From Entophlyctis helioformis (lineage: Eukaryota; Chytridiomycota; Chytridiomycetes; Chytridiales; Chytriomycetaceae), in NCBI GenBank assembly GCA_025526915.1, contig JAHLKH010000001.1, positions 372,001-436,000 on the forward strand: DNA of 64,000 nucleotides, written 5' to 3'. The position numbers were made by a program, and so were the translations under genes. The first letter of the stretch is position 1. Every line of letters starts with the position of its first letter. Shown piece by piece: positions 11,226-20,996 of the stretch. Under the pieces are notes generated by a model. The model searched no databases and was not told where the DNA came from. It worked only from the letters and a program-made list of their open reading frames with translations.

Positions 11226-12357
11226 TCAGGAGGGTCTGGCTCGTCCAGTGGCACAAGCCGTCTCAAGGGCTGCTGGCTGCTGCTGCTGCTGTTGTTGTTG
11301 TTGTTGTTGTGGCGAGTCTTGCATCAGATCCTTGCTATCACGCCCATTGCCGTCTGCCGCATGGCGATGTTTGCTCAGACCAGTCGATCCAGTATCCTGC
11401 TGTGCCTCAAACACCATCTCCTTGAGCATCTGCATGTAGTAGGCCGACATGGCAACATGCAGCGCAGCCATCGACGGCCCCATGTTTGCCAATGCGACTG
11501 TTGTGCGGTACTCGATGCTGTCCGGTGTACCAGAGACGGTAACAAACATGGCCAGCACAATCCCGACCGTGTCGACTATAGCCACAAAGAGCAGCGATGC
11601 GAGGATGGTGATGTACTTGCGTCTGAGAATGGCTTGCACGCGGACACTGCCTTGCTTTTGAAGCAGCGCGGTGAAGACGCGCCAAGAGAGGAACACGCTC
11701 AATGTGTGGTAGATTGAGACCAGGTAAACGTACCACACCAAGCGGCCATACTTGATGTGCTGGGCATAGGTGTCAGGTGAAAAAGCCCAGTCTGTATGGA
11801 TGACCAGTAAGGAATCTTGCGTACCTTCACCATCCAAGATCCAGACAGTGTTGGCGCTGGTATTGGCGTCAGTAGCAAGCTCGGCGGTTTTACAAGCCAT
11901 CATACCGCGGTCAAGACGATATCTGCTCACCAATGCGGCTAAAGTATAGGGGGCCCATGGCGCTAAAGTGTAGCACAATCGAAGCGATCTTGATACAGCG
12001 AAACAGAGGCCCCAGCTTATGGTTCCACAGCATCACAAACAGCGCCACCGTCTCGATGGTCTGCACGAAATAGTACAGCGAGAACACGCCGACAGCCACG
12101 GTCGTGATGCTCCTGAGTGTCTGGTCGGCTGGAAACGCAAGGTTTTGGATCATGAGCAGGACTTGCGTGCAGAAGACGCAGACGTTGCATATGAGGAGGT
12201 GGCGGACACTGGCACCCATCCGACCCGACGCGACCATTCGGCTAAACACCGACACCGAGTAGACGAGGCCAAGGGTAACCGCCACGTCGAGGACAAGCTG
12301 GGCAATTTCGGCTGGGATGTCGTAGCGCGGCACGAGCGACCGCCTGTATCTGTTCAT
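11226..12357 (-). CDS. Seven-transmembrane-like protein, unknown family
   Basis: Proposed exons 12357-11931 and 11815-11226 (frame closes at 338 aa). Exon 1 starts MNRYRRSLVPRYD and has four hydrophobic helices (around IAQLVLDVAVTLGLVYSV, LLICNVCVFCTQVLLMI, VAVGVFSLYYFVQTIETVAL and IASIVLHFSAMGPLYF). Exon 2 has three more (around LVWYVYLVSIYHTLSVFL, ITILASLLFVAIVDTVGIVL and MGPSMAALHVAMSAYYM). The cytosolic-looking tail ends in polyQ encoded by a CTG/TTG run. A seven-helix receptor-like topology is inferred from the helix count; no ligand-binding or rhodopsin-type lysine motif is identified. The intron acceptor (GCAAG) is the only one that keeps frame but is weak. It diverges from the next gene across 47 bp. 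Confidence 0.6.
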
Positions 12358-12404
12358 GTCGATCTGCTTAAGTAGACTTGCTCACGATTCTGCATTTCAG
12401 TGCG

Positions 12405-13163
12405 ATGGAACGGTCTCTCTCCACCAAGCCTCGTTGGCGCATGGAGCTGCTGGCGATGGGAGCAAGTCTGCTGTCGAGCTCATGCTGCGTCATCCAGCTC
12501 GTCATGAACTACCTGTCGCTGGGCTGTGCGGGGTTTGCGGTGCTCACGCCATACCGCCCTCACTTTACGGCTCTCGCCGTGCTGCTGCTGTCCATGTCAG
12601 TCGTGGCCGGCGGATGGTCTCGACGCACGGTGGCGACGGCCGCAGTGTGTGGCCTGCTGATGGTCAGCCAAGACGTTGTTGCAGCGCACAACGATGGCCG
12701 GCTTGATGCGGTCTGGCGAGATGCGTCTGCAAGGATTGGTGGCATGGCAGACATGGCGGCTCTGGTCTCGGGGATCCAGAGACGAGTAAATCCGCAGGAC
12801 AGCGACACCAGCAAGAGTCTACATATGCAGCAGGTCCAACAGCAGCTCGACGAATGCCGATCGATGGTGCAGGTGCAGACATTCTCGTTCCACGTACACG
12901 GGATCAAGTGCGAGGGATGTGCGGCACGGCTCAAGGACGCCATTGCGCGGCATCCAGGCGTCTATGATGTCCAAGTGCTGTTTGCAGACAAGTCGGCCGT
13001 TGTGACGCGACGGCAACCAGCAACAGCAGCATCGATCACAGACGACAGCGAGGATCGCTTTGCAAGAGCCATCATGCAAACAATCGCACAGGTCGACTTT
13101 GCATACACAACGCAGCTCATACGCGTCGATAGTAGAGAAGAGATAGGAGGCTGTGAAGATTAA
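12405..13163 (+). CDS. MerT-like membrane segment fused to an HMA metal-binding domain
   Basis: 252 aa from the ATG at 12405. The N-terminal third is hydrophobic and has a paired cysteine in a helix (LLSSSCCVIQLVMNYLSLGC), reminiscent of MerT-type mercuric transport proteins. It is followed by two further hydrophobic stretches. The C-terminus is a heavy-metal-associated domain: FSFHVHGIKCEGCAARLKDA carries the CxxC metal site, then GVYDVQVLFADKSAVV. Role by inference: metal-ion capture and membrane transfer. It is a single exon in a region of multi-exon genes. Convergent with RRP42. Confidence 0.65.
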   Translation: MERSLSTKPRWRMELLAMGASLLSSSCCVIQLVMNYLSLGCAGFAVLTPYRPHFTALAVLLLSMSVVAGGWSRRTVATAAVCGLLMVSQDVVAAHNDGRLDAVWRDASARIGGMADMAALVSGIQRRVNPQDSDTSKSLHMQQVQQQLDECRSMVQVQTFSFHVHGIKCEGCAARLKDAIARHPGVYDVQVLFADKSAVVTRRQPATAASITDDSEDRFARAIMQTIAQVDFAYTTQLIRVDSREEIGGCED

Positions 13164-13211
13164 AAGTCGACTTTTGTTGTTGTTGTTTGCTGATGGGCCA
13201 GAGTATGTACA

Positions 13212-14475
13212 TCATCGGAAACCCAGAGGCTCAATGTCGCGCAGACGGTCGTGCTCTTCCCTTTCCAGCATCTTGTCCATAGCAGCAAGCGTCTTGGCGC
13301 CGGTCTTGACGCCGGTCTGTAACGGCAAACACATCGCGTCAGCACCAAAGATGTGCAGGCATAAGTATGGCCTGCATTGGCACAAACCTCGATCATGTCC
13401 ACAAGGATGCTGGGCTCCAGGCTCCCCTTGCCGCTCTTTTGCAAGCCGCAGACGTGCCCAGCGCGGTTGACAAACACGGTCAGTCTTGCAGACGAGCACA
13501 GGTCCTCCAGTGGCGTCGCGTCCACAATGCGTCCTGATCCGATCTTGCACAGCGTCTGGGCAACAGGCACCATGTCGCGGCCAGACAGCGTCTCGGTCTC
13601 GTCATCGGCAATGTCAAACTCGTAGTGTCCGTCCGTCTGCTCGACAGTCGCTTTGGGCAGCCGAGTGTTGTGAAGAGCGCCACGCACCGCCATGGCGATC
13701 GTGTCAAGCACGTTGCCGCCATAGTCGAGGATGAGCACATCGACACTGACAATCCAGCACGTGGCACCTGGGATGATGCACAGCTTGCCCAGGTCCAGAC
13801 CGCCGTGTGGGCCGTTGAGAATGCGGTTGAGGATCTGCGAGTAGTCGTTGCACATTTGCTCGACATCGCGCGGATCTGCGAATGGCATGGCTGACGGCGA
13901 ACTGTCCAAGCAAGCAAGCAAGCAAGCCAACAGGCAGGCAGACAAGCGCCGGCGTGAGCATTGCATGCGGCTAGATCTCAGGCTCCGTCCACGGCTGATG
14001 GCAGCGGTACGCTTACCATTCAACAGAGCACACCACACGGCCAACATTGGCCCTTGAGCCAGCACCAGCAACTCCGTCGTCCAGCACATCGCCACCATCC
14101 ACAGCAGTGTCTGCGCCAGCCGCACCGGCATCCAGCAGCATGTCCTCGCCGGCCACACGGTCACTCTCAACACGGCCTTCGACGTCGCCGACCTGCACCT
14201 TGACACCCGCCAGCACGTCGGTGCCGTCGTCAATGGCGACACGGCACGACCCAGACGCCTGAGTGATCATGCCCGTCTCGAGCACGACTTTGCGGCAGTC
14301 GAGCGGGCTGCGGCCGTCGGCTCGGATACCGGCCTCGACGCCCTTTGTGATATAGTCACTGTTGCATGGCCGTAGCATTGCTGTCAGCATGCATGGCACG
14401 CTCTGCTGCTCTGTCGTTGCAGCAGACTGGAGGCAGCTCGCCTTACCGTTCTGATGCGCCGACGCCGCTTGACAT
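13212..14475 (-). CDS. RRP42: Exosome core subunit Rrp42 (EXOSC7-like)
   Basis: RNase PH-fold subunit of the RNA exosome ring, nuclear and cytoplasmic 3'-5' RNA decay and rRNA processing. Exons 14475-14447 (29 nt), 14358-14017, 13901-13388 and 13316-13212, all GT-AG, total 329 aa (family about 265-300). Motifs in order: ADGRSPLDCRKV, SGSCRVAI, VLAGVKVQVG, then LCIIPGATCWIVSVDVLILD, GGNVLDTIAMAVRGALHNT and the end of exon 3, GKGSLEPSILVDMIE. The C-terminus is LEREEHDRLRDIEPLGF. A stretch of about 40 residues after the VQVG motif (rich in Gly, Ala and Asp) is longer than usual. Rrp42 subunits are catalytically inactive in eukaryotes. Confidence 0.9.
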
Positions 14476-14927
14476 ATTCTGGCCAGCGAATCAAGCCATG
14501 ACCCGAGAGTCAGCTGCCTGCATGGACGGCGAGTGGACAACACACATCCGCGAGCATGCCACCCACAAGTATGCGACTGTTGGGGTCGATCAGGAGGGTC
14601 TTGGTTCAATGCATCGACACGGGCCATGGCCGGATAGAATGCGGATCACGTGTATAGCACGTGACTGAGTGGCAGGCCAATCAGCGTCGCACTCTCAAGT
14701 GGAATTCCAATCTTTAATAGGCCCGATATTCATACAATTACCAAGGATTTTGGAATTGGATTCGTCGCAAGAGGCGTCGAATAGATGCCCGCATATCACA
14801 CGATGGCAGGTTCGAGTCAGCAACGAGCATGCGACGACAGGTGGGCGAGGCACATCCACATGCATGAGGGTCTCACCTTTATCCTTAGAAAAAGTGACCC
14901 GTTAGGTCGATCGGGAGGTGCCCCGAT
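14476..14927. other. Intergenic region with E-boxes and CCAAT
   Basis: Between RRP42 and the 3' end of the split nuclease gene. Two CACGTG sites about 17 bp apart (around 14645-14668) and a CCAAT (about 14676) probably belong to the RRP42 promoter. A short AT-richer patch lies at 14700-14770. A tRNA-like GGTTCGAGTC at about 14811 lacks a T-stem and is not a tRNA. Confidence 0.5.
14910..14927 (-). other. Perfect 6-bp hairpin abutting the nuclease stop codon
   Basis: ATCGGG and CCCGAT arms around a 6-nt loop, immediately downstream of the TGA at 14928-14930. TnpB/Fanzor guide RNAs usually come from structured sequence at this end of the gene, so it is worth noting. Chance or a 3'-end processing signal is equally possible. 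Confidence 0.4.
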
Positions 14928-17510
14928 TCAAAGTTGGTAGTCAAACAAGTCACTGTGTGGGATGCAGGTCAAGTGACTTGAGGGCAGGCTGTCTGCGTGT
15001 TGGTCGCTGCTGGATGACGGATGGACCGTGTCTTGAACGCCACAGGACGGCAGGCTGATCTGGTCCCATGAGGCCACATGCGACTTGAAGTGTTTCCGCG
15101 TTTGAGGCTGTGGGACAACAGGCGGAGCATTTCGTGCACGCAGCTGGATGGAGATATGCAATGCCGCGATGTCTGCAAGGTACTCTGACATGGCTGGATT
15201 GCTGTCGGCTTTGGTGTGCGTCAAGTAGAGCGGCCGGTGTCCAAAGAGCAGATGCCACAGTGCGACCATCCCGATGTTGGTGGCTCCAAGCACATCGCGG
15301 TGGTAGACGGTCGTGCATGGTATGCACTCGTAGCGTCGCAGGTTGGTGCGGTTCTTGTATGGGATCCGCTGCTTGCACTGCGGGCACATCTGGCTGGTCA
15401 GGTTCTCGTTGCAGCGGTAGATCTGTGTGTGTGTGTGTGTGTGCATGATCGTGTGGTCAGTTGGTGCACAGATGGATGGATGGACAGTGTGGCATCAGAC
15501 GCACATAGGCATATCCAGAAGACCGCAGATGCCTGATGAGAAACCTCTCAAACACAGCGTGCCGGCCACCTTGGCCTGTAAAGTCGATGCCAAATGCCCA
15601 CACAACGGGAATGTTGTCCTCTGTCAACTTTGTTCGGTCGACAGGGAGGCCTTGAGATGCAGCAGATGCGCGCTTTCCAGTGGTCGATCCTGCCAGCTTC
15701 ATGATGCCCTCAAGAGCGTTTCCGCGATCAGACGTGCGGCTGCTGCGCATGGTGAACCGCTTGGCCTTGACCTTCTGTGGAATGCCACGCCATGCCATGC
15801 CATCCAGTGCAATCAGCAGGCGATCAAGCAGCATGGCGGCCGTGTCAATGGGCATCCAGAACCAGAGAAAACGTACCCGTGCATTCAGGAATGGCGAGCA
15901 GTACGCATGGCAGCGCAGATCCCAAAAGGCTCTCTCGCCAGGCTTGACGTTTGGATCGGCATGCTTTGCTGTCTTGAATGCAATGGCCGCCTGGATGTCG
16001 GCTGCCTTGGCATATCGATTGTTGAGCCTGGCACAAGAGGCAGGCACTGTGAGTTGATCTGGTCAAGAGTGCGCATGGCAGAGTCATTGCATGCATACCA
16101 CCGCTGAAGGTCGCGCTCAGCTTGAAACATGCCAGAGGAGAGCACATAGTTGGACTCGAGCGTATACGAAAAGTCTCTGAGATCAACCAGGATACTGGAC
16201 GCGCCATACAGGTACCGCTGGCCCCAATCAAAGCTGACAACGCGAACAGTCTGGTAGCCTTGGTCAGTGAACAGATTGTTGGCGTTGATGATGTCGCGCA
16301 GTCGCTGCGAGGCGTAAAAGTTGAGCTTGCCCTGTCATGCCATGGCATGAGTGAGGAATGTGCAATGCATGTGCACCAAAGTGCGAGGTTGGCATGCAAG
16401 TGGCTTACAGGATTGGGCGTGTATGGCTTGGTGGCTGATGGGTTGGCTGGATTGGTGGCTGTGGATGGCATGTCAGTTGGTGTGGTCAACAAGTGCGCGT
16501 CTGGATTGGCACAGCAACTCACATTCGCCGTTAATGTAATCAGGCTTGCCATCAGCCTCGTCAACAAGCCACGGCTGCTCGCCTGAAGACGCCGCGTTGG
16601 GATCTGCAGATCAAGGCGGCAGTCAGAACCAATGTGTGCACCATCGCATTCAAGCACGCCACATACTGCGAGGTGACTCTGGACGGTTTGTGCGGCAGTC
16701 CAGTGCCAGCTGGTAGATGCTGTATCCATCCGTCATGATGCTGCCAAGTAGGATCGCCTTGGCTGGTCTTGCTGGACGCACAGCATCAATCGCAGCCTTG
16801 ATATGCTTCTCGCGCTCCTTGCCAACCAGACCCTGCTCATCGGCCTCTCGCGTCACCTTGGCTGTGGCATCGGCAACCGCGTCCATCTCATCTTTGGCTT
16901 CTGAAGGTGTCTGGCAGCGACCTTTCTTGGGGCGGAGACCTGGGAGAAGGATGTCAAAGATGCAAACCTCGCGACTTGCGCTGAATGCGTCTTGGATGTC
17001 CTTGTTGGATGACGCAAGAGCTGACTCGGCATCTTCATAGCCTTGGAGAAAAGTGCAGAGTCAGCATCAAATTGTGTACACATGGCATATACAGGCAGTG
17101 CGACCAACCGAGTGCAGCCAGAAGCTTTAGTCTCAATGCCTGCAAAGCAGGATTGTTAGATTATTGTCTGTTGGCTTTTCCAATTCCGTGTCTTGCAACT
17201 CTCCCTTTCCCTTGCTGTTCTATTCAATTGCCTGCCACAGACACTGTCGCCTGACAGCTCCTCTTCCTTTTGTCTGTGCCTCAGGTACTTCTTAGAATAC
17301 ACATTCAATTGCCTGCCACAGACACTGTCGCCTGACAGCTCCTCTTCCTTTTGTCTGTGCCTCAGCCAAACCCGCAGTTCCCTGTGCCTTCGCCGCACTC
17401 AAGCAGGAACTCTGACAAGGATCCTGATTGCCATGGATGCGCTCATCCTTTGTCCTCATCACCGCCCAAAAGAGCGTTGTCTCAGTGATGAGGACAAACG
17501 GATCGCGGCC
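14928..17510 (-). pseudogene. Split nuclease gene, C-terminal part: TnpB/Fanzor-like RuvC and zinc ribbon
   Basis: 3' part of the gene that starts at 35058; the frame runs straight on across the 17511-30365 insertion. Exons: 17510-17418, 17153-17109 (around a solo LTR), 17041-16667, 16603-16523, 16458-16409, 16331-16099, 16027-15505 and 15422-14928. RuvC-I is likely VVSFDWGQRYLYGAS. Later comes VVWAFGIDFTGQGGRHAVF, then CPQC ... RRYECIPC (zinc ribbon) and the RuvC-III-like YHRDVLGATNIGMVALWHLL. This order matches TnpB and eukaryotic Fanzor nucleases, which cut DNA guided by an RNA encoded beside them. The RuvC-II glutamate was not assigned. Exons are otherwise open, which argues for recent disruption. 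The tail ends in a Ser/His-rich stretch. Confidence 0.75.
17154..17417 (+). mobile_element. Solo LTR of the element-B (chromovirus) family
   Basis: 264 bp, TGTTAG...CTGACA ends, flanked by a 5-bp target duplication AGGAT (17149-17153 and 17418-17422). It is similar to the 258-bp LTRs at 20661 and 26735 but visibly diverged. It holds the same internal duplication of about 60 bp. It lies inside a coding exon of the split nuclease gene, reading opposite to that gene, and brings an in-frame stop. Confidence 0.9.
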
Positions 17511-17515
17511 TGCAG

Positions 17516-17688
17516 TGTAACGGATGCCGCCGCAGTCCCGTGGTCACGTGACCTGCTGGCATTGATCTGGACGCGCCTCGCCCGGACTTGGCTTGGCCCT
17601 GTTGTTGTAGTTGTATCCAGCCGTAAGCCTGTATACTCACTGCCCTCTGCCACCAGACGGCCAGCCGCTCTCGACGAGGACAGTTACA
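17516..17688 (+). repeat. Element A 5' LTR
   Basis: 173 bp. It contains a perfect 12-bp palindrome GGTCACGTGACC (about 17542-17553), an E-box likely to bind a bHLH factor. The internal region starts ACAACAACCAACGCC; I could not match a primer-binding site to a tRNA. Confidence 0.95.
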
Positions 17689-17754
17689 ACAACAACCAAC
17701 GCCACCGACGCCGCCAGCCGCCGTTACCTGCGGCGTCGAATTTTTTGTGCGACT

Positions 17755-19338
17755 ATGGGCCTGTCTCGCACGCCCACCCCTGGCGCCGGCCCTGCCGGCG
17801 CTGCGGCCGACGCCGACCCGGACGCCAACAGTGCCTTGTTTGTCTCGCCAGACTCCTCATTCGCCGACGAGCCGTCACACCTCCTGCATGGGTTTACGGG
17901 TAACTCTACCATCTGGGCTGATAGCCACACGCGTGATTCTGGGCTTGGCTCCATGGCCAGCGGCATGTCTGCATCCCGCCTCCCTCAGGCTGGCTCTCGT
18001 GGCCGCCAGGGTGCTCCATCGGGCAATGCAACCTCTGCAGTGGCCTCCAGCACGCCCGCGTTTCGCCACTCCTCTGCCGCGCCTCGGGGCGGCGGAGGTG
18101 CTCTGTTGGGCAGCGCGGGCGGCTCGCATGCCTTTCCCGTCCACTCTGTTGGCGCCGCGTCCGCTTCTGTGCACCAGCTGCAGGATTCGGCCAGCGAGGA
18201 CGTCCGGATCACACTGGATGACCACGCCGCATCGCTGTCTGCGGTTCAGGTCTCCATCGAGGACCTGCAGACCCGTCTGCATGACACCCACGAGCTGCTA
18301 GTCCAGCAGGCGGACTCTTTCACCACGTCTGCCGCGTCCAATGAGGAGCGTCTGGCCGCTCTGTTCAACTCGGTGTCAGCCAACACGGCAGCCGTGCGAA
18401 ACTTGCAGACGCAGGCCACCAAGACCGTGGAATCGATGATCGCCCTTAGCAAGCAAGTTGCCTTGGCCCAGCAGTCTGCAGACAAGGCCGTTGCAGCCAC
18501 AGCTGCCTTGCAGGCGTCGCGTTCGGCCCTCACGATTGGGTCCTCGGTGGACGCACGCCTGCCAGCAGCCGCGGACGCCCGTGCACCAAACCTCGCCAAG
18601 GTTTTCACAGACTGCTTGGGTGCCAAGCAGGTACCATTCAGCGGATTTGTGATGACCAAAGGCCCGGCTCCCTCAGTCGACTGGAACGCCACTCACAAGA
18701 ACCTCAAGCCATTTGTCATTGCAGTCGGCGGAGCATACAAGGAAGCCTGCACCACTGCCGGCGTCGACGCGATCCCATTAGGCGCCATCTTCTCGCTACT
18801 GCTGCCTTATTTCTCTGGCCGCGCACTCGAGTTTGTCACCGCATGGCACGAGTCGCATTCTGCCGACGATGATCTGTTCACGTTCCCTCAGTTCCTCGCC
18901 GACCTCCAATCGCTCCACCGCAACCCAGAGCGGATTCGCAACCAAGCCGAAGGGAAGCTGGCAAGCCAGTTCAAGCCGACGCTGTGCCATGGCCGCGCCC
19001 CGCAGGATTGGATTCTGGAGGCCGAACCGCTGTTCAGCGACGCGGGATACACGGATGACCAGAAGCTCAGATTCCTCCGTGCCCGCATCAAGGATCTGCC
19101 CCCAGGGAAGTTCAAGACGTATGCCGCCCTCCGCGACGCGTTCTTTGAGGATCACTCAGAGGCAGCCGAGCACGCCCTGGAGACTGCCGCCGCCACCGCT
19201 CTGGCAGATGCCCACAAGGCCCTCGAGGCCCAGTCAAAGCCCAGCTCTGGCAAGACAGCTGCCGCGTCGCCGCGTTCTTGGAGTTCCTCGTCGCCCAAGG
19301 CTGCCACCCCGCGCCTTCAGGCACAACAGCGCGTCTGA
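17755..19338 (+). CDS. Element A gag
   Basis: 527 aa capsid-type protein starting MGLSRTPTPGAG. The N-terminus is low-complexity (Gly, Ala, Ser). A predicted coiled coil follows (LSAVQVSIEDLQTRLHDTHE onward), then a Ty3 gag-like core around GAIFSLLLPYFSGRALEFV and FPQFLADLQS. No CCHC zinc knuckle is visible. The gag frame overlaps pol, which is read in the +1 frame, so pol expression probably needs +1 frameshifting near 19.3 kb. A longer upstream frame from 17611 begins inside the LTR with a non-ATG start and is rejected. Confidence 0.85.
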   Translation: MGLSRTPTPGAGPAGAAADADPDANSALFVSPDSSFADEPSHLLHGFTGNSTIWADSHTRDSGLGSMASGMSASRLPQAGSRGRQGAPSGNATSAVASSTPAFRHSSAAPRGGGGALLGSAGGSHAFPVHSVGAASASVHQLQDSASEDVRITLDDHAASLSAVQVSIEDLQTRLHDTHELLVQQADSFTTSAASNEERLAALFNSVSANTAAVRNLQTQATKTVESMIALSKQVALAQQSADKAVAATAALQASRSALTIGSSVDARLPAAADARAPNLAKVFTDCLGAKQVPFSGFVMTKGPAPSVDWNATHKNLKPFVIAVGGAYKEACTTAGVDAIPLGAIFSLLLPYFSGRALEFVTAWHESHSADDDLFTFPQFLADLQSLHRNPERIRNQAEGKLASQFKPTLCHGRAPQDWILEAEPLFSDAGYTDDQKLRFLRARIKDLPPGKFKTYAALRDAFFEDHSEAAEHALETAAATALADAHKALEAQSKPSSGKTAAASPRSWSSSSPKAATPRLQAQQRV

Positions 19339-20660
19339 GACGCGTAAGGCTGCCTCGCCCGCTGCGACAGCCGACCATGCCAGCCGATCGCCTAGCCAGC
19401 GCCCGCCCCACTCTAAGGTCGGGCGCATCGCGGCAAAGGCCAAGGCACCCGGGTACGTTCGCTCGCCCCCTCTGGCTCCTCCTGCTCCTGCGGCTAAGCA
19501 CGCTTCGGCGGCTAAGCCTGCAGCCGTGCGTAAGCCCAATGCTGACACCGAATCCCCATCGGTCCCTGCCCGTGACGACGGCGCACCAGCAATGGCTCCG
19601 GCTCGCGGTCGCTCGAAACCGTCTCGTCGTTCTCAGACGACGGGACCCAGTACAGCGACGCAGATGAAGAAGAGTGACCCATTGGGTGGTGTTGCGAATA
19701 AAAAGATGCCCTCCGCGGCCCCTGATCACCCTGTTTGTCCTGTGATGCCGCCGTCGCGACTGAAGGAGGGGCACCTGGCTCCCGTGAAGCCTATCACGGA
19801 GAACCGGTGCACCTTCCCAGTGTTCCTAGACAACCGCAGCGCCAGTGTCCTGGTGGACACTGGCAGCAGCGCGAATCTAGTGGCTCGCCATTGGTTGGAT
19901 GCCAACGGCCTGCTTGCCGCTGCCCGGCCGTTCACCCGGCAGGCGGTGACTCTCGAGTTTGCCAACGGCAACTTGCAGAGACTAGATTCAGAGGTCTACC
20001 TCACGCTCGCGGACAGATCAAATGCTGTCAGCCAGGTGCGGTTCCTCGTCTATGACGGTGTGGATGAGGTCATCCTGGGCATGCCGTGGCTGCGCACGAC
20101 CGCGAAGGCGTCATTCAACTTCCGTCGCGGCGTTTTCCGCTTCTCAACTGAGTCGCGCCCCGACGTGCACCACGTCTGGCAGCACGAAGACGCTCCGCCG
20201 TCTGCTGCACCCCACAACCGGCCGCACTCTGACATCGTGGTTACCATGTCGGACATCCTCGCCCACCCAGACGAGTACGCGGAGCTGGTTTATGTGGATG
20301 ACCTGCCCGAGGACCGTGCGGCAGCTGCTGATGCGCGCCTTCGCGTCGCGGCTGCAAACGGCCTCACCCCGGACGAGCTGAAGGAGAAGTACCCCTACCT
20401 TCCAGTCTGCCCGGACGAGGAGACGCAGAAGGCATTCATCGACTACTACGAGGTCTGCTGCCCGCCGCAAGGCCGTGCGCACGACTCGGAGTTCGAGATT
20501 GCGATCCCTTTCATTAAGGATGCGCAGCTGCCGCCGCGTCGTGGCCTCAAGAGACTGAATCAGGATGCATCCATAGCGCTCAAGAAGCAGCTGGACGAGT
20601 GGTACACCAAAGGTTACATCCGCCGCTCGTCATCGCCTTTGGGCGCCAGCACGCTCTTTG
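19300..20660 (+). CDS. Element A pol, 5' part (protease and start of RT)
   Basis: Read in +1 relative to gag. Aspartic protease motif VLVDTGSSANLVARHWLD, flap/second motif around VDEVILGMPWLRT. The linker leads to the RT entry region (EFEIAIPFIKDAQLPPRRGL, KKQLDEWYTKGYIRRSSSPLG). The frame is cut after ...STLFV by the nested element and resumes at 26998, with the duplicated CTTTG counted once. The exact start of the pol frame is not marked by an ATG. Confidence 0.85.
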
Positions 20661-20918
20661 TGTCAGAGTTCCTGCTCGAGTGCAGCGAAGGCACAGGGAA
20701 CTGCGGGTCTGCAACACAGACAGAGGGAGAGGAGCTGTCAGGCGACAGCGTCTGAGGCAGGCAAATGAATATGTATTGTAAGAAGTACCTGCAACACAGA
20801 CAGAGGGAGAGGAGCTGTCAGGCGACAGCGTCTGAGGCAGGCAAATGAATAGAACAGCAAGGGAAAGGCAGAGACGCGAGACATAGAGTTGGAAAAGCCA
20901 ACAGACGATAATCTAACA
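20661..20918 (-). repeat. Element B 3' LTR (in element orientation)
   Basis: 258 bp, TGTTAG...CTGACA in element sense. It contains an internal direct duplication of about 60 bp (starting GCAACACAGACAGAGGG on the plus strand), separated by 20 bp. Confidence 0.95.
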
Positions 20919-20996
20919 CCCCCCCTAGCCGAGGAGGCCAAGAGGACCCAAGGCGGCAGAAGAAGAGAAAAATTTTTAGCCTCGTCATCCCCCAGA

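Noticed and set aside
14800..14850. tRNA-like B box GGTTCGAGTC
   Set aside because: No complementary T-stem and no A box or acceptor stem nearby.
15420..15446. (GT)n tract inside the Fanzor-like exon as coding His/Thr repeat
   Set aside because: Better explained as the end of an intron: CACACACAG acceptor precedes ATC TAC CGC.
17611..17754. N-terminal extension of element A gag
   Set aside because: Begins at a non-ATG codon inside the LTR; the ATG at 17755 is in the expected place.
20664..20755. Pol continuing ...VSEFLLECSEG
   Set aside because: Reads into the element B LTR; the genuine continuation is at 26998.
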